This document shows positions 8,783-17,056 of a DNA stretch of 64,000 nt, piece by piece. Position 1 is the stretch's first letter. The number at the start of each line of letters is the position of its first letter. The notes below the pieces were generated by a model that was given only the letters and a program-made list of their open reading frames with translations, had not been told where the DNA came from and made no database searches. Source of the stretch: Flavobacteriaceae bacterium (GTDB lineage: Bacteria > Bacteroidota > Bacteroidia > Flavobacteriales > Flavobacteriaceae). Location of the stretch: the NCBI GenBank assembly GCA_018646605.1, contig JABGUL010000039.1, positions 1-64,000 on the forward strand, written 5' to 3'. The translations under genes and the position numbers were made by a program.

Positions 8783-10681
8783 TTAATAGGCTCTATTCTT
8801 ATTTTTGTCTACATAATTAATAAACGCCTGATTCACGACACTACAACCTCCTGGTGTAGGATAATCACCTGTAAAATACCAATCACCTAAATTATCAGGA
8901 CAGGCTTTATGCAATCCGCTAACTTTTTGGAAAATCACTTCTACATCAGCTTTGATACTATCGTTTTTAAGAATTTGAGAGATTTTTTCTGAAATTTGCT
9001 CATCGGTATAAGGGTCATAAATCGCCTTAACATAATTAGGAGGAGCTATTACTTTATCTTCTTTACTCTTTATGCATTTTTCATAAATTGATTGTATGAC
9101 GGTATTGTGGGTTCCATCATCCTTATGTAATGCTAAAGCTGCTCTAAAAGCAATGAACTCCTCTAACCTGGCCATATCTATTCCATAACAATCAGGATAA
9201 CGAATCTGTGGTGCACTTGAAACAACTACTATCTTTTTTGGTCCCAAACGATCTAACATTCTAAGGATACTCTTCTGAAGTGTTGTCCCTCTTACGATAC
9301 TGTCATCTATAATTACGAGATTGTCAGTGTTTTTCACAACACCATAAGTTATATCATAAACATGGGCAACTAAGTCATCTCTTCCGGAGTCTTCCGTTAT
9401 GAATGTTCTTAATTTGGCATCTTTTATTGCAATCTTTTCAATTCGAGGCTTCTGATTTAACATTTTAATAAGAACCGCTTTGTCTAAAGTTCCCTTTTTA
9501 TCCAATTCCCTCTTGAGCTGTTCTCTAACATGGTCTTGAACTGCACCGATCATTCCGTAAAATGAGGTTTCTGCTGTATTCGGGATAAATGAAAAAACAG
9601 TGTTTTCAAGATCCCCACCAATAGCCTTGTGAACCATTGGAAAAAGAGCACATCCCAAATCTTTTCGTTCCTGATATATAGCAGCATCGCTTCCCCTTGA
9701 AAAATAAATGCGTTCAAAAGAACATGCTTTTTTCTCTTTCGCTTCAAGGATACTTGAAATATTGGTTTCACCAGATTTTTTAGTAATGACTGCTTGACCC
9801 GGCTCAAGCTCTTGGATGGTTTCAAAAGGAACATTAAAAACCGTTTGGATAACAGGTCGTTCTGAGGCTACCACTAGAATTTCCTCATCACTGTAGTAAT
9901 AAGCCGGTCTAATGCCATTAGGGTCACGGATGACAAAAGAATCACCATGCCCCAACAATCCTGCCATTGCATATCCTCCATCCCAGTTTTTGGAAGCCTT
10001 GCGAAGTATCTTGGATATATTTAAACGTTCTGCTATCAAAGGTGAAGCCTCAGCCTTGGTAAATCCTTCTCTTTTTAAATTTTTATAAATTTTCGCTACA
10101 GCATCATCCAAAAAATGTCCGATTTTTTCCATTACAGTAACCGTATCTGCTTTTTCCTTTGGATGCTGCCCTAAGTCAACTAAATTTTCAAATAACTCAT
10201 TAACATTTGTCAAATTGAAATTCCCTGCAACAATTAAATTTCTATGCATCCAATTATTTTGTCTTAAGAAAGGATGGACACTTTCAATATTATTCTTCCC
10301 AAAGGTGCCGTAACGAACATGTCCAAGCATTAGTTCGCCAACATAAGGGACCGCTTGTTTTAATCTTTCTGGATGTAAAAGTAAATCTGGATCTAAGTCA
10401 ATTTGTTTTTGAACTCGATCGTTAATAGTTTTAAAAATATCTTGAATAGGTTGCTGTTCTGCAGACCGGACTCGACTAATGTAACGCTGCCCTGGTGACA
10501 TGTCATATTTAATACTTGCAAAACCAGCACCATCTTGACCTCTGTTATGTTGTTTTTCCATTAAAAGGTACATTTTATTGATTCCATAGAGCGCACTACC
10601 ATACTTCTCTTTATAAAATGATAAAGGTTTTTTTAGTTGTATAAGGGCAATTCCACATTCGTGCTTGATCGCGTCGCTCAT
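8783..10681 (-). CDS. amidophosphoribosyltransferase-like protein (long PurF paralogue)
   Basis: 632 residues: an N-terminal class II glutamine amidotransferase domain and a C-terminal phosphoribosyltransferase domain. Cys9 in ECGIALIQL would become the N-terminal nucleophile after removal of an 8-residue propeptide. The PRPP-binding loop is VIIDDSIVRGTT, followed by YPDCYGIDM as in PurF. Odd points: it is more than 100 residues longer than typical PurF, and the glutaminase segment normally reading AHNGNLTN reads AGNFNLTN, changing the His and the oxyanion-hole Gly. This looks like the divergent long form found in Bacteroidota, so its activity as the first purine enzyme is not certain. It lies 15 nt downstream of the PfkB gene and is probably co-transcribed with it. 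Confidence 0.8.
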   Translation of the reverse strand: MSDAIKHECGIALIQLKKPLSFYKEKYGSALYGINKMYLLMEKQHNRGQDGAGFASIKYDMSPGQRYISRVRSAEQQPIQDIFKTINDRVQKQIDLDPDLLLHPERLKQAVPYVGELMLGHVRYGTFGKNNIESVHPFLRQNNWMHRNLIVAGNFNLTNVNELFENLVDLGQHPKEKADTVTVMEKIGHFLDDAVAKIYKNLKREGFTKAEASPLIAERLNISKILRKASKNWDGGYAMAGLLGHGDSFVIRDPNGIRPAYYYSDEEILVVASERPVIQTVFNVPFETIQELEPGQAVITKKSGETNISSILEAKEKKACSFERIYFSRGSDAAIYQERKDLGCALFPMVHKAIGGDLENTVFSFIPNTAETSFYGMIGAVQDHVREQLKRELDKKGTLDKAVLIKMLNQKPRIEKIAIKDAKLRTFITEDSGRDDLVAHVYDITYGVVKNTDNLVIIDDSIVRGTTLQKSILRMLDRLGPKKIVVVSSAPQIRYPDCYGIDMARLEEFIAFRAALALHKDDGTHNTVIQSIYEKCIKSKEDKVIAPPNYVKAIYDPYTDEQISEKISQILKNDSIKADVEVIFQKVSGLHKACPDNLGDWYFTGDYPTPGGCSVVNQAFINYVDKNKNRAY

Positions 10682-10696
10682 GAGAAAAAATAATAT

Positions 10697-11626
10697 TTAA
10701 GTTAATTCAATTTCAAATTCCGTTAATGATTTAAAGGTATAAACACGTTGTCTTAGTTCAGAAAAGGTTAGTTCTTCAAGAGACTTCGTTCCAAATTTTT
10801 GAACTGTAAATGAAGCCATTGCAGAACCAATGATGGTGGCCGTTTTCATTTCTTCAAAAGAAATTTTTCCACATTGAGAAAGATGGCCTACAAATCCTCC
10901 AATAAAACTATCGCCTGCACCTGTTGGATCAAAAACTTCTTCTAATGGTAACGCTGGCGCACAAAATATTTTCTGGTCATGGAAAAGCAAAGCTCCATGT
11001 TCCCCTTTTTTTATAATTACATAATTAGGCCCCATAGCATGTAACTTTTGAGCAGCCTCAACCAATGAGTGAGTTTGAGTTATCTGTCTTGCCTCCTCAT
11101 CATTTATTGAGATGACATCTACTTTAGAAATGACTTCGTCTAGTTTTTCACGATAACTCTCAATCCAGAAATTCATCGTGTCCAAAACAACCAAATCAGG
11201 CTTCACGTCCATTTGACTCAAAACTTCTAACTGTAAATTTGGATCTAAATTCCCCAAAAGTACTATACTTGCGTCCTTATAATTATCAGGAACTATTGGT
11301 TCAAACTTAGTAAGGACATTTAACTGAGTATCTAGTGTCGTTCTGGTATTGAGATCATTGTGATACTTTCCACTCCAAAAGAATGTTTTCTCACCAGGAA
11401 TGGAAACTACTCCTGATAAATCCAACCCTTTCTCTTCAAGTAAGTCGAGGTGTTGTTGTTCAAAATCATCTCCTATTACCGAAACCAAACCGCATTGAGT
11501 TTCAAATTGAGATGCCGCAAGGCCAATATATGTGGCACATCCCCCTAATATTTTTCCTGTTTTTCCAAAGGGCGTTTCAATCGCGTCATAGGCCATTGTA
11601 CCTATCACTAAAAGTTTGTTATTCAT
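10697..11626 (-). CDS. PfkB-family sugar kinase
   Basis: 309 residues with the ribokinase/PfkB fold signatures: the N-terminal substrate-side motif GGCATYIGLAAS and the C-terminal PfkB signature DPTGAGDSFIGGF with the catalytic Asp. It phosphorylates a sugar or nucleoside hydroxyl with ATP; the substrate cannot be read from sequence. It is the first gene of a probable two-gene unit with the PurF-like protein, suggesting a role in nucleotide or PRPP-related metabolism. A -7 element TACTTTTG ends 4 nt before the ATG, so the transcript may be leaderless. Confidence 0.85.
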   Translation of the reverse strand: MNNKLLVIGTMAYDAIETPFGKTGKILGGCATYIGLAASQFETQCGLVSVIGDDFEQQHLDLLEEKGLDLSGVVSIPGEKTFFWSGKYHNDLNTRTTLDTQLNVLTKFEPIVPDNYKDASIVLLGNLDPNLQLEVLSQMDVKPDLVVLDTMNFWIESYREKLDEVISKVDVISINDEEARQITQTHSLVEAAQKLHAMGPNYVIIKKGEHGALLFHDQKIFCAPALPLEEVFDPTGAGDSFIGGFVGHLSQCGKISFEEMKTATIIGSAMASFTVQKFGTKSLEELTFSELRQRVYTFKSLTEFEIELT

Positions 11627-11630
11627 ATTA

Positions 11631-11638
11631 CAAAAGTA
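11631..11638 (-). promoter_or_regulatory. promoter -7 element of the PfkB/PurF-like unit
   Basis: On the minus strand TACTTTTG (TAnnTTTG) is followed by TAAT and then the ATG at 11626. The 4-nt gap predicts a leaderless or nearly leaderless mRNA. Confidence 0.55.
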
Positions 11639-11702
11639 AAAAAGTCTGAGTGCCTTTTTCTATTTAAATCAAACATTTATTAAAGACTATAAACAATCGT
11701 TT

Positions 11703-12200
11703 TTAGGCCTTGGAGTTTTCTTTTTCAATTTGTTCAAAAAATACATCTGGGATTAAATTTTTCCCTTTTGCTGCAATAACAGCCAATTCATCACAACGCT
11801 CATTTTGAGGATGCTGATTATGACCTTTAATCCACTGAAAATTCACATTATGCTTCCTGTAGATTTTTAAGAATCGTTTCCACAAATCACTGTTTTTTTT
11901 ATCCTTAAATGCTTTTTTCTCCCACCCAAAAACCCATTTTTTATCTACAGAGTCTATTACATATTTAGAATCTGAAAAAACCACCACCTCTAAAGGTTGC
12001 TTTTTTAAAAGCTCTAAACCCACAATTACAGCCAATAACTCCATCCTATTGTTTGTAGTTCTGACAAAACCTTGTGAAAATTCCTTAACGTATGACATCT
12101 CAGCCCATTCCAAACGAAGACCATAACCGCCAGGACCAGGGTTTCCTAGCGAAGATCCGTCAGTGTAAAGATAAACTGGCTTAGATTTCATTTCTATCAT
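11703..12200 (-). CDS. rnhA: ribonuclease HI
   Basis: 165 residues, typical for bacterial RNase HI, which cuts the RNA strand of RNA-DNA hybrids. The active-site carboxylates are all present: Asp14 (YTDGSSLGNPG), Glu54 (NNRMELLA), Asp77 (FSDSKYVID) and Asp137 (ERCDELA), with the catalytic-loop His127 in WIKGHNQHP. Its start overlaps the end of purN by 20 nt on the same strand, so the two are translated from one message. An alternative ATG three codons downstream would still overlap purN. Confidence 0.95.
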   Translation of the reverse strand: MIEMKSKPVYLYTDGSSLGNPGPGGYGLRLEWAEMSYVKEFSQGFVRTTNNRMELLAVIVGLELLKKQPLEVVVFSDSKYVIDSVDKKWVFGWEKKAFKDKKNSDLWKRFLKIYRKHNVNFQWIKGHNQHPQNERCDELAVIAAKGKNLIPDVFFEQIEKENSKA

Positions 12201-12762
12201 TTAATAATAAAGAGGCAATTACTTTTGGAAAGAATTGCTTTTCCAAACTTTGTATTTTTGCTGCTATATCAGATTCTTCATCATCTGGAACAAGCGCTAT
12301 TGTAGTTTGAAAAATATAATCCCCCTGATCATACTCCTCATTTACATAATGAATGGTAATACCTGTTTCTTTCTCATTATTTTCTTTTACTGCTTTATGA
12401 ACGTGACTTCCATACATACCTTTGCCACCATATTTTGGCAATAGTGCTGGATGGATATTAATAATTTTGGTTGGAAAAGTCTCAACCCAATCTACCCCTA
12501 TTCTCCATAAAAATCCTGCTAGCACTATCAAATCAGGGGCTAAAGATTTTATTTCATCAAGTAGAATTCCATTGACAAAACTGTCCCTGTCGAAAATTAC
12601 GCCCTCTAAACCAAAATCTTTTATTCTATTCAAAACACCCGCTTTGGGATTATTTGTGTAGACGCCCAAAATCTCAATATCGGCATTGTGTTCAAAAAAG
12701 CGGCAAATATTTTCCACATTTGAACCACTTCCTGATGCCAATAAAATAATCTTTTTAGTCAT
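12181..12762 (-). CDS. purN: phosphoribosylglycinamide formyltransferase
   Basis: 193 residues. It transfers a formyl group from 10-formyltetrahydrofolate to glycinamide ribonucleotide, the third step of purine synthesis. The phosphate-binding start LASGSGSN and the catalytic trio Asn102, His104 (INIHPALLPKY) and Asp145 (YDQGDYIFQ) are all visible and correspond to the E. coli enzyme. It is the first gene of a purN-rnhA unit divergent from acpP across 154 nt. The PurF-like gene nearby adds a purine theme to this segment. Confidence 0.95.
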   Translation of the reverse strand: MTKKIILLASGSGSNVENICRFFEHNADIEILGVYTNNPKAGVLNRIKDFGLEGVIFDRDSFVNGILLDEIKSLAPDLIVLAGFLWRIGVDWVETFPTKIINIHPALLPKYGGKGMYGSHVHKAVKENNEKETGITIHYVNEEYDQGDYIFQTTIALVPDDEESDIAAKIQSLEKQFFPKVIASLLLNDRNEI

Positions 12763-12823
12763 TTTTTTACACTTAACTCAAGCCATTACAAAGGGCTAAC
12801 ATGTTTTGCCTTAAATAAGAAAT

Positions 12824-12831
12824 CAAAATTA
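12824..12831 (-). promoter_or_regulatory. purN promoter -7 element
   Basis: On the minus strand TAATTTTG matches TAnnTTTG. A TTG at 12851-12849 lies 17 nt upstream and could be the -33 element. It leaves a leader of about 60 nt before the purN ATG. Confidence 0.5.
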
Positions 12832-12876
12832 AACTTATTATTCAAGTTCAATCTAGTGTAATCGTCTAAAGTTTTA

Positions 12877-12884
12877 TATTTTTG
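12877..12884 (+). promoter_or_regulatory. acpP promoter -7 element
   Basis: TATTTTTG matches TAnnTTTG exactly and lies 32 nt before the acpP ATG in the purN/acpP divergent region. Confidence 0.55.
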
Positions 12885-12916
12885 TTGACACTTTTAATTA
12901 AAACTAAAAATTAATT

Positions 12917-13150
12917 ATGTCAGACATTTCCTCAAGAGTAAAGGCAATCATAGTTGATAAACTAGGGGTTGACGAAAATGAAGTTGTTGCAGAAGCAAGC
13001 TTTACAAATGACTTAGGAGCCGACTCCTTAGACACAGTGGAATTGATCATGGAATTCGAAAAAGAATTTGATATTCAAATTCCAGATGACCAAGCAGAAA
13101 ATATTGCTACAGTTGGTCAAGCCATCCAATTTATAGAACAAGCAGACTAA
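12917..13150 (+). CDS. acpP: acyl carrier protein
   Basis: 77 acidic residues with the phosphopantetheine attachment site [10 protein letters not shown], Ser37. It carries growing acyl chains as thioesters during type II fatty acid synthesis. fabF follows after 9 nt, the classic acpP-fabF pair, and rnc, the IPExxxVDY gene and pyk continue the same strand. The promoter element lies at 12877-12884. Confidence 0.97.
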   Translation: MSDISSRVKAIIVDKLGVDENEVVAEASFTNDLGADSLDTVELIMEFEKEFDIQIPDDQAENIATVGQAIQFIEQAD

Positions 13151-13159
13151 ATTAGTCCC

Positions 13160-14410
13160 ATGAAACCAAGACGTGTCGTAGTTACCGGATTGGGGGCACT
13201 TACGCCAATTGGAAACACCCTCTCAACATATTGGGAGGGTCTTCTTTCTGGCACCAGTGGGGCGGCTCCAATTACTTACTTTGATCCTACTTTATTCAAA
13301 ACTCAATTTGCCTGCGAGCTCAAGGGATTTGATGCATTAGATCATTTTGACAGAAAGGAAGCTAGAAAATACGATCGCTTTGCACAATATGCATTGGTGA
13401 GTGTTGCAGAAGCGGTTGAAGATGCAAAACTTCCTCTGGAAACTATTGACAAAGATCGCGTGGGAGTAATCTGGGGTGCAGGTATAGGGGGCCTAGAGAC
13501 ATTTCAAAATGAGGTCTTAAATTTTGCAGCTTTAAATGAAAACCCTCGCTTTAACCCATTCTTTATCCCAAAGATGATTGCAGATATTGCGCCAGGCTTG
13601 ATTTCTATAAAATATGGCTTTAGAGGGCCAAACTTTGCAACTGTTTCTGCTTGTGCCTCCGCCTCAAATGCTATGATAGATGCACTAAATTATATTCGTT
13701 TAGGCTATGCAGATGTTATGGTTACTGGTGGATCAGAGGCAGGTGTCACCAAGGCAGGAATTGGCGGTTTTAATGCTATGCATGCACTTTCAACCCGTAA
13801 TGATGACCCTAAAACAGCATCACGTCCTTTTGACAAGGAGCGAGATGGTTTTGTTCTGGGCGAAGGGGCCGGTGCATTGATATTAGAATCCTATGAACAT
13901 GCCACAGCACGTGGAGCTACTATATATGCTGAACTTGCTGGAGGTGGTCTTTCTGCAGATGCATACCATATGACTGCACCTCATCCAGATGGATTAGGAG
14001 CAATTAAAGTGATGGAAAATTGCTTACGAGATGCCAATGTACTTCCGAGCGAAGTAGATGCAATAAATATGCACGGCACTTCTACGCCACTTGGAGATAT
14101 TGCAGAGTCTAATGCAATTATAAAAGTATTCAAAGAGCATGCATATGCTATGAATATTAATTCAACAAAATCCATGACAGGACATTTATTGGGAGCTGCA
14201 GGAGCTATTGAAGCCATTGCATCCATTATGGCAATGAAACACAACATTGTACCTCCGACAATAAATCATAAAACACCTGATGAAAACATTGATTCTAAAA
14301 TCAATTTTACTTTTGGAAAAGCTCAAAAAAGAAACATAGACATTGCCCTTTCAAACACTTTTGGTTTTGGCGGACACAATGCATGTGTTTTGTTTAAAAA
14401 AATGATTTAA
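13160..14410 (+). CDS. fabF: beta-ketoacyl-ACP synthase II
   Basis: 416 residues, a condensing enzyme that extends acyl-ACP with malonyl-ACP in the cytoplasm. The Cys-His-His triad is complete: Cys165 (TVSACASASN), His305 (NMHGTSTPLGD) and His342 (TGHLLGAAGA). Length and motifs match FabF rather than FabH, which uses Cys-His-Asn. It sits 9 nt after acpP. A terminator-shaped hairpin lies about 30 nt beyond its stop, inside the start of rnc, and may separate expression of acpP-fabF from the genes downstream. Confidence 0.96.
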   Translation: MKPRRVVVTGLGALTPIGNTLSTYWEGLLSGTSGAAPITYFDPTLFKTQFACELKGFDALDHFDRKEARKYDRFAQYALVSVAEAVEDAKLPLETIDKDRVGVIWGAGIGGLETFQNEVLNFAALNENPRFNPFFIPKMIADIAPGLISIKYGFRGPNFATVSACASASNAMIDALNYIRLGYADVMVTGGSEAGVTKAGIGGFNAMHALSTRNDDPKTASRPFDKERDGFVLGEGAGALILESYEHATARGATIYAELAGGGLSADAYHMTAPHPDGLGAIKVMENCLRDANVLPSEVDAINMHGTSTPLGDIAESNAIIKVFKEHAYAMNINSTKSMTGHLLGAAGAIEAIASIMAMKHNIVPPTINHKTPDENIDSKINFTFGKAQKRNIDIALSNTFGFGGHNACVLFKKMI

Positions 14411-14419
14411 CTTAATGGT

Positions 14420-15163
14420 GTGAAAATCATTAACTACATACGAAATTCCCGAATGGCAACATCCGGGAATTTTTTTATTCAACTTCAAAAAAAGTTGAAT
14501 ATCAGAACTCGTAATAAGGAGCTTTACAAAAAAGCTTTTACACACAGCTCAGTAAATCTTAAAGACAAGGAAGGAAATACCATCAACTTTGAACGCTTGG
14601 AGTTTTTAGGGGATGCATTACTAAGTACAATTGTTGCAGAATATCTTTTTAACTTTCATCCAGAAGCCAAAGAAGGTGAGTTAACTAAACTTAGGGCCAA
14701 AATTGTAAGTCGTTCTCAACTCAATTCTATTGGAAAACAAATGGGGCTTTTTGAACTCGCGGATATTTCAAGTCATCACAAAACGTTTGGTGAAAATATT
14801 CATGGGAACTTGATTGAGTCATTGATTGGCGCACTCTTTATTGACAAAGGATACAATAAAACAAAAGACTATGTTTTAAAATACATGCTTGATCCTTATA
14901 TTGATATGGATGAGCTAGACAATATGGTTTTAAGCTATAAGAGTCTTTTGATCGAATGGTCTCAGAAACAAAAACAAGAGTTGGAGATCAGAACAGAAAA
15001 CGATGGAGGTTTAGATCCAAATATTAATTATACCTGTCAAATTTATTTAGGTAAAAAGTTAATCTCAAAGGCACGCGGCTTATCAAAGAAAAAAGCTGAA
15101 GAAAAAGCCGCCAAAATAGCAGTAAGTGTACTTAAGCCATACAAAATAAATAGAGATGAGTAA
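14420..15163 (+). CDS. rnc: ribonuclease III
   Basis: 247 residues. The RNase III signature ERLEFLGDALLS is near residues 49-60, a second acidic site appears in NLIESLIGALFIDKGY, and a C-terminal double-stranded-RNA-binding domain ends with SKKKAEEKAAKIAV. It processes rRNA and structured RNAs. I keep the GTG start at 14420: the N-terminal pattern (MKIINYIRNSR...FFIQLQKKL) resembles what I recall of flavobacterial homologues. An ATG at codon 12 is an alternative. The first 20 codons contain a terminator-like hairpin. The gene overlaps the next one by 8 nt. Confidence 0.93.
   Translation: MKIINYIRNSRMATSGNFFIQLQKKLNIRTRNKELYKKAFTHSSVNLKDKEGNTINFERLEFLGDALLSTIVAEYLFNFHPEAKEGELTKLRAKIVSRSQLNSIGKQMGLFELADISSHHKTFGENIHGNLIESLIGALFIDKGYNKTKDYVLKYMLDPYIDMDELDNMVLSYKSLLIEWSQKQKQELEIRTENDGGLDPNINYTCQIYLGKKLISKARGLSKKKAEEKAAKIAVSVLKPYKINRDE
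14443..14476 (+). terminator. terminator-like hairpin inside the rnc 5' coding region
   Basis: A perfect 9-bp stem (AAATTCCCG at 14443-14451 with CGGGAATTT at 14464-14472) and a 12-nt loop, running into T14470-T14476. It lies 32 nt after the fabF stop and within codons 8-19 of rnc. It could end acpP-fabF transcripts, attenuate rnc, or be an RNase III self-cleavage site. Confidence 0.6.
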
Positions 15164-15629
15164 AAAAGTATACCATCTAGAATTGGAAGAAGAACTGCTA
15201 GAAGATGAAATACTGGCCTTGCATACCACATTGGAAGCGCATCAAATTGCTTTTTTCCTAAATCAATCTATTGGGGCAAAATTTAAAAGAAGTAAAAAAG
15301 ACCTCTACGGTAAAAAAGTTAAAACTTCTTTCATCCATTTTGAATGGAAAAATCAAGCCTACGATTTGAACTGTTCCCTTTTTTCAAATAAGAATTCAAA
15401 TGAAAAGGATCAACAAAATTTAAATTCTACTGCATTATTTGACATACCGCTAAGAAATAAAGTATCTTTAATCTCTGAATTTAAAACCGTTGATTTTTTC
15501 ATAAAATCTACAGATAGCAATACTATTGAAACTATATTGTCACGACTAAAAGATTGGTCGAGTATATCATTGATCTATGCCATTCCTGTAAACAAAATTA
15601 AAAATCAACTAAACTTAATATTTGATTAA
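15156..15629 (+). CDS. IPExxxVDY family protein
   Basis: 157 residues with no signal peptide or membrane segment. It fits the Bacteroidota-only IPExxxVDY family, in which a conserved C-terminal Ile-Pro motif sits close to a final Asp/Tyr; here the end reads YAIPVNKIKNQLNLIFD, a degenerate form. Position strongly supports the call, since in this lineage the family typically sits between rnc and pyk. It overlaps rnc by 8 nt and pyk by 1 nt. No function is known to me. Confidence 0.75.
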   Translation: MSKKVYHLELEEELLEDEILALHTTLEAHQIAFFLNQSIGAKFKRSKKDLYGKKVKTSFIHFEWKNQAYDLNCSLFSNKNSNEKDQQNLNSTALFDIPLRNKVSLISEFKTVDFFIKSTDSNTIETILSRLKDWSSISLIYAIPVNKIKNQLNLIFD

Positions 15630-17056
15630 TGAATTTTATCAAAAAAACCAAAATCGTTGCAACCCTAGGTCCTGCTTCATCTACAGAAGATGTTTTAGAA
15701 AAAATGATCCATGAAGGCGTAAATGTTTTTCGAATAAACTTTTCTCATGCAGACTATAATGATGTTTCTGATCGTATTAAAATGATTCGAAAAGTCGATA
15801 AAAAATTAAACCGAAATACTTCTATTTTAGCTGACCTCCAAGGACCAAAGTTACGTGTTGGCAAAATGGAAGAAGGTGCTTTTGTTGAGCCAGGAGATGA
15901 GGTCGTCTTTTTGACTGACGCCCCCTTTGTAGGGAATGCAAAAAAAGCCTATATGAATTACAAAAATTTTCCAAAAGATGTTTCGGGTGGAGAACGTATT
16001 TTATTGGATGATGGCAAACTTATCTTTGAGGTTACGGCAACTAATAAAAAAAACCAAGTAAATGCAAAGGTGATTCAAGGTGGTCCTTTTAAATCAAACA
16101 AAGGTGTCAATTTACCTAACACTAAAATTTCTCTTCCTGCACTTACAGAAAAAGACATAAAAGACGCGGAGTTTATCTTTACTCAAGATGTTGATTGGAT
16201 AGCACTTTCTTTTGTACGCTTTAGCCAAGATTTGATAGATTTACAGGAATTAATGGCGAAGCATACGGATCAAAAAATACCCATTATTGCTAAAATTGAG
16301 AAACCGGAAGCACTTGAAAACATTGACAAAATCATAGCCCACTGCGATGGTCTAATGGTTGCTCGAGGAGACTTGGGGGTCGAAGTTCCAGCACAAGAAG
16401 TTCCCTTGATTCAGAAGCGCTTGGTTCACTTAGCAAAAAAAGCACGTATTCCAATTATCATTGCCACTCAGATGATGGAAACAATGATTGACAGTCTAAC
16501 TCCTACCAGAGCAGAAGTAAATGACGTCGCAAATTCTGTAATGGATGGTGCCGATGCCGTAATGCTTTCTGGAGAAACTTCTGTGGGTAAATATCCAGTA
16601 GAAGTAATACAAACTATGTCAAACATTCTGATTTCTGTGGAGGGCTCGAGCTTAATTCAGGTTCCGCAAGAAGCACCAACAATTCGTACAAAGCGTTTTA
16701 TAACAAAGTCTATTTGTTTTCATGCCGCTCATATTGCTAACGATATTGAAGCAAAAGCAATATGTACACTTACAAATAGCGGTTATACAGCTTTTCAAAT
16801 CTCTTCATGGAGACCCAGTGCTCATGTTTTGGTATTTACTTCAAATACAAGAATACTTAATCGTCTTAACCTTTTATGGGGTGTTAAAACTTTTTACTAC
16901 AACAACTTAAACAGCACAGATAAGACCGTTGAAGAAATAAATGAATTAGCACTTAAGCAAGGTTATGTTGAAAGAGAAGATATGGTTGTTAATCTAACGG
17001 CTATGCCAATACAAACCAAAGGGATGGTGAATACACTTCGTGTATCAACTATCTAA
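15629..17056 (+). CDS. pyk: pyruvate kinase
   Basis: 475 residues. It converts phosphoenolpyruvate and ADP to pyruvate and ATP, the last step of glycolysis. The sequence shows the N-terminal TKIVATLGPAS, the active-site signature IPIIAKIEKPEALENID with its catalytic Lys, VARGDLGVE and the metal-site region MDGADAVMLSGETSVGKYP. Its stop codon overlaps the stop of the convergent dinB gene by 4 nt, leaving no room for a terminator between them. Confidence 0.97.
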   Translation: MNFIKKTKIVATLGPASSTEDVLEKMIHEGVNVFRINFSHADYNDVSDRIKMIRKVDKKLNRNTSILADLQGPKLRVGKMEEGAFVEPGDEVVFLTDAPFVGNAKKAYMNYKNFPKDVSGGERILLDDGKLIFEVTATNKKNQVNAKVIQGGPFKSNKGVNLPNTKISLPALTEKDIKDAEFIFTQDVDWIALSFVRFSQDLIDLQELMAKHTDQKIPIIAKIEKPEALENIDKIIAHCDGLMVARGDLGVEVPAQEVPLIQKRLVHLAKKARIPIIIATQMMETMIDSLTPTRAEVNDVANSVMDGADAVMLSGETSVGKYPVEVIQTMSNILISVEGSSLIQVPQEAPTIRTKRFITKSICFHAAHIANDIEAKAICTLTNSGYTAFQISSWRPSAHVLVFTSNTRILNRLNLLWGVKTFYYNNLNSTDKTVEEINELALKQGYVEREDMVVNLTAMPIQTKGMVNTLRVSTI

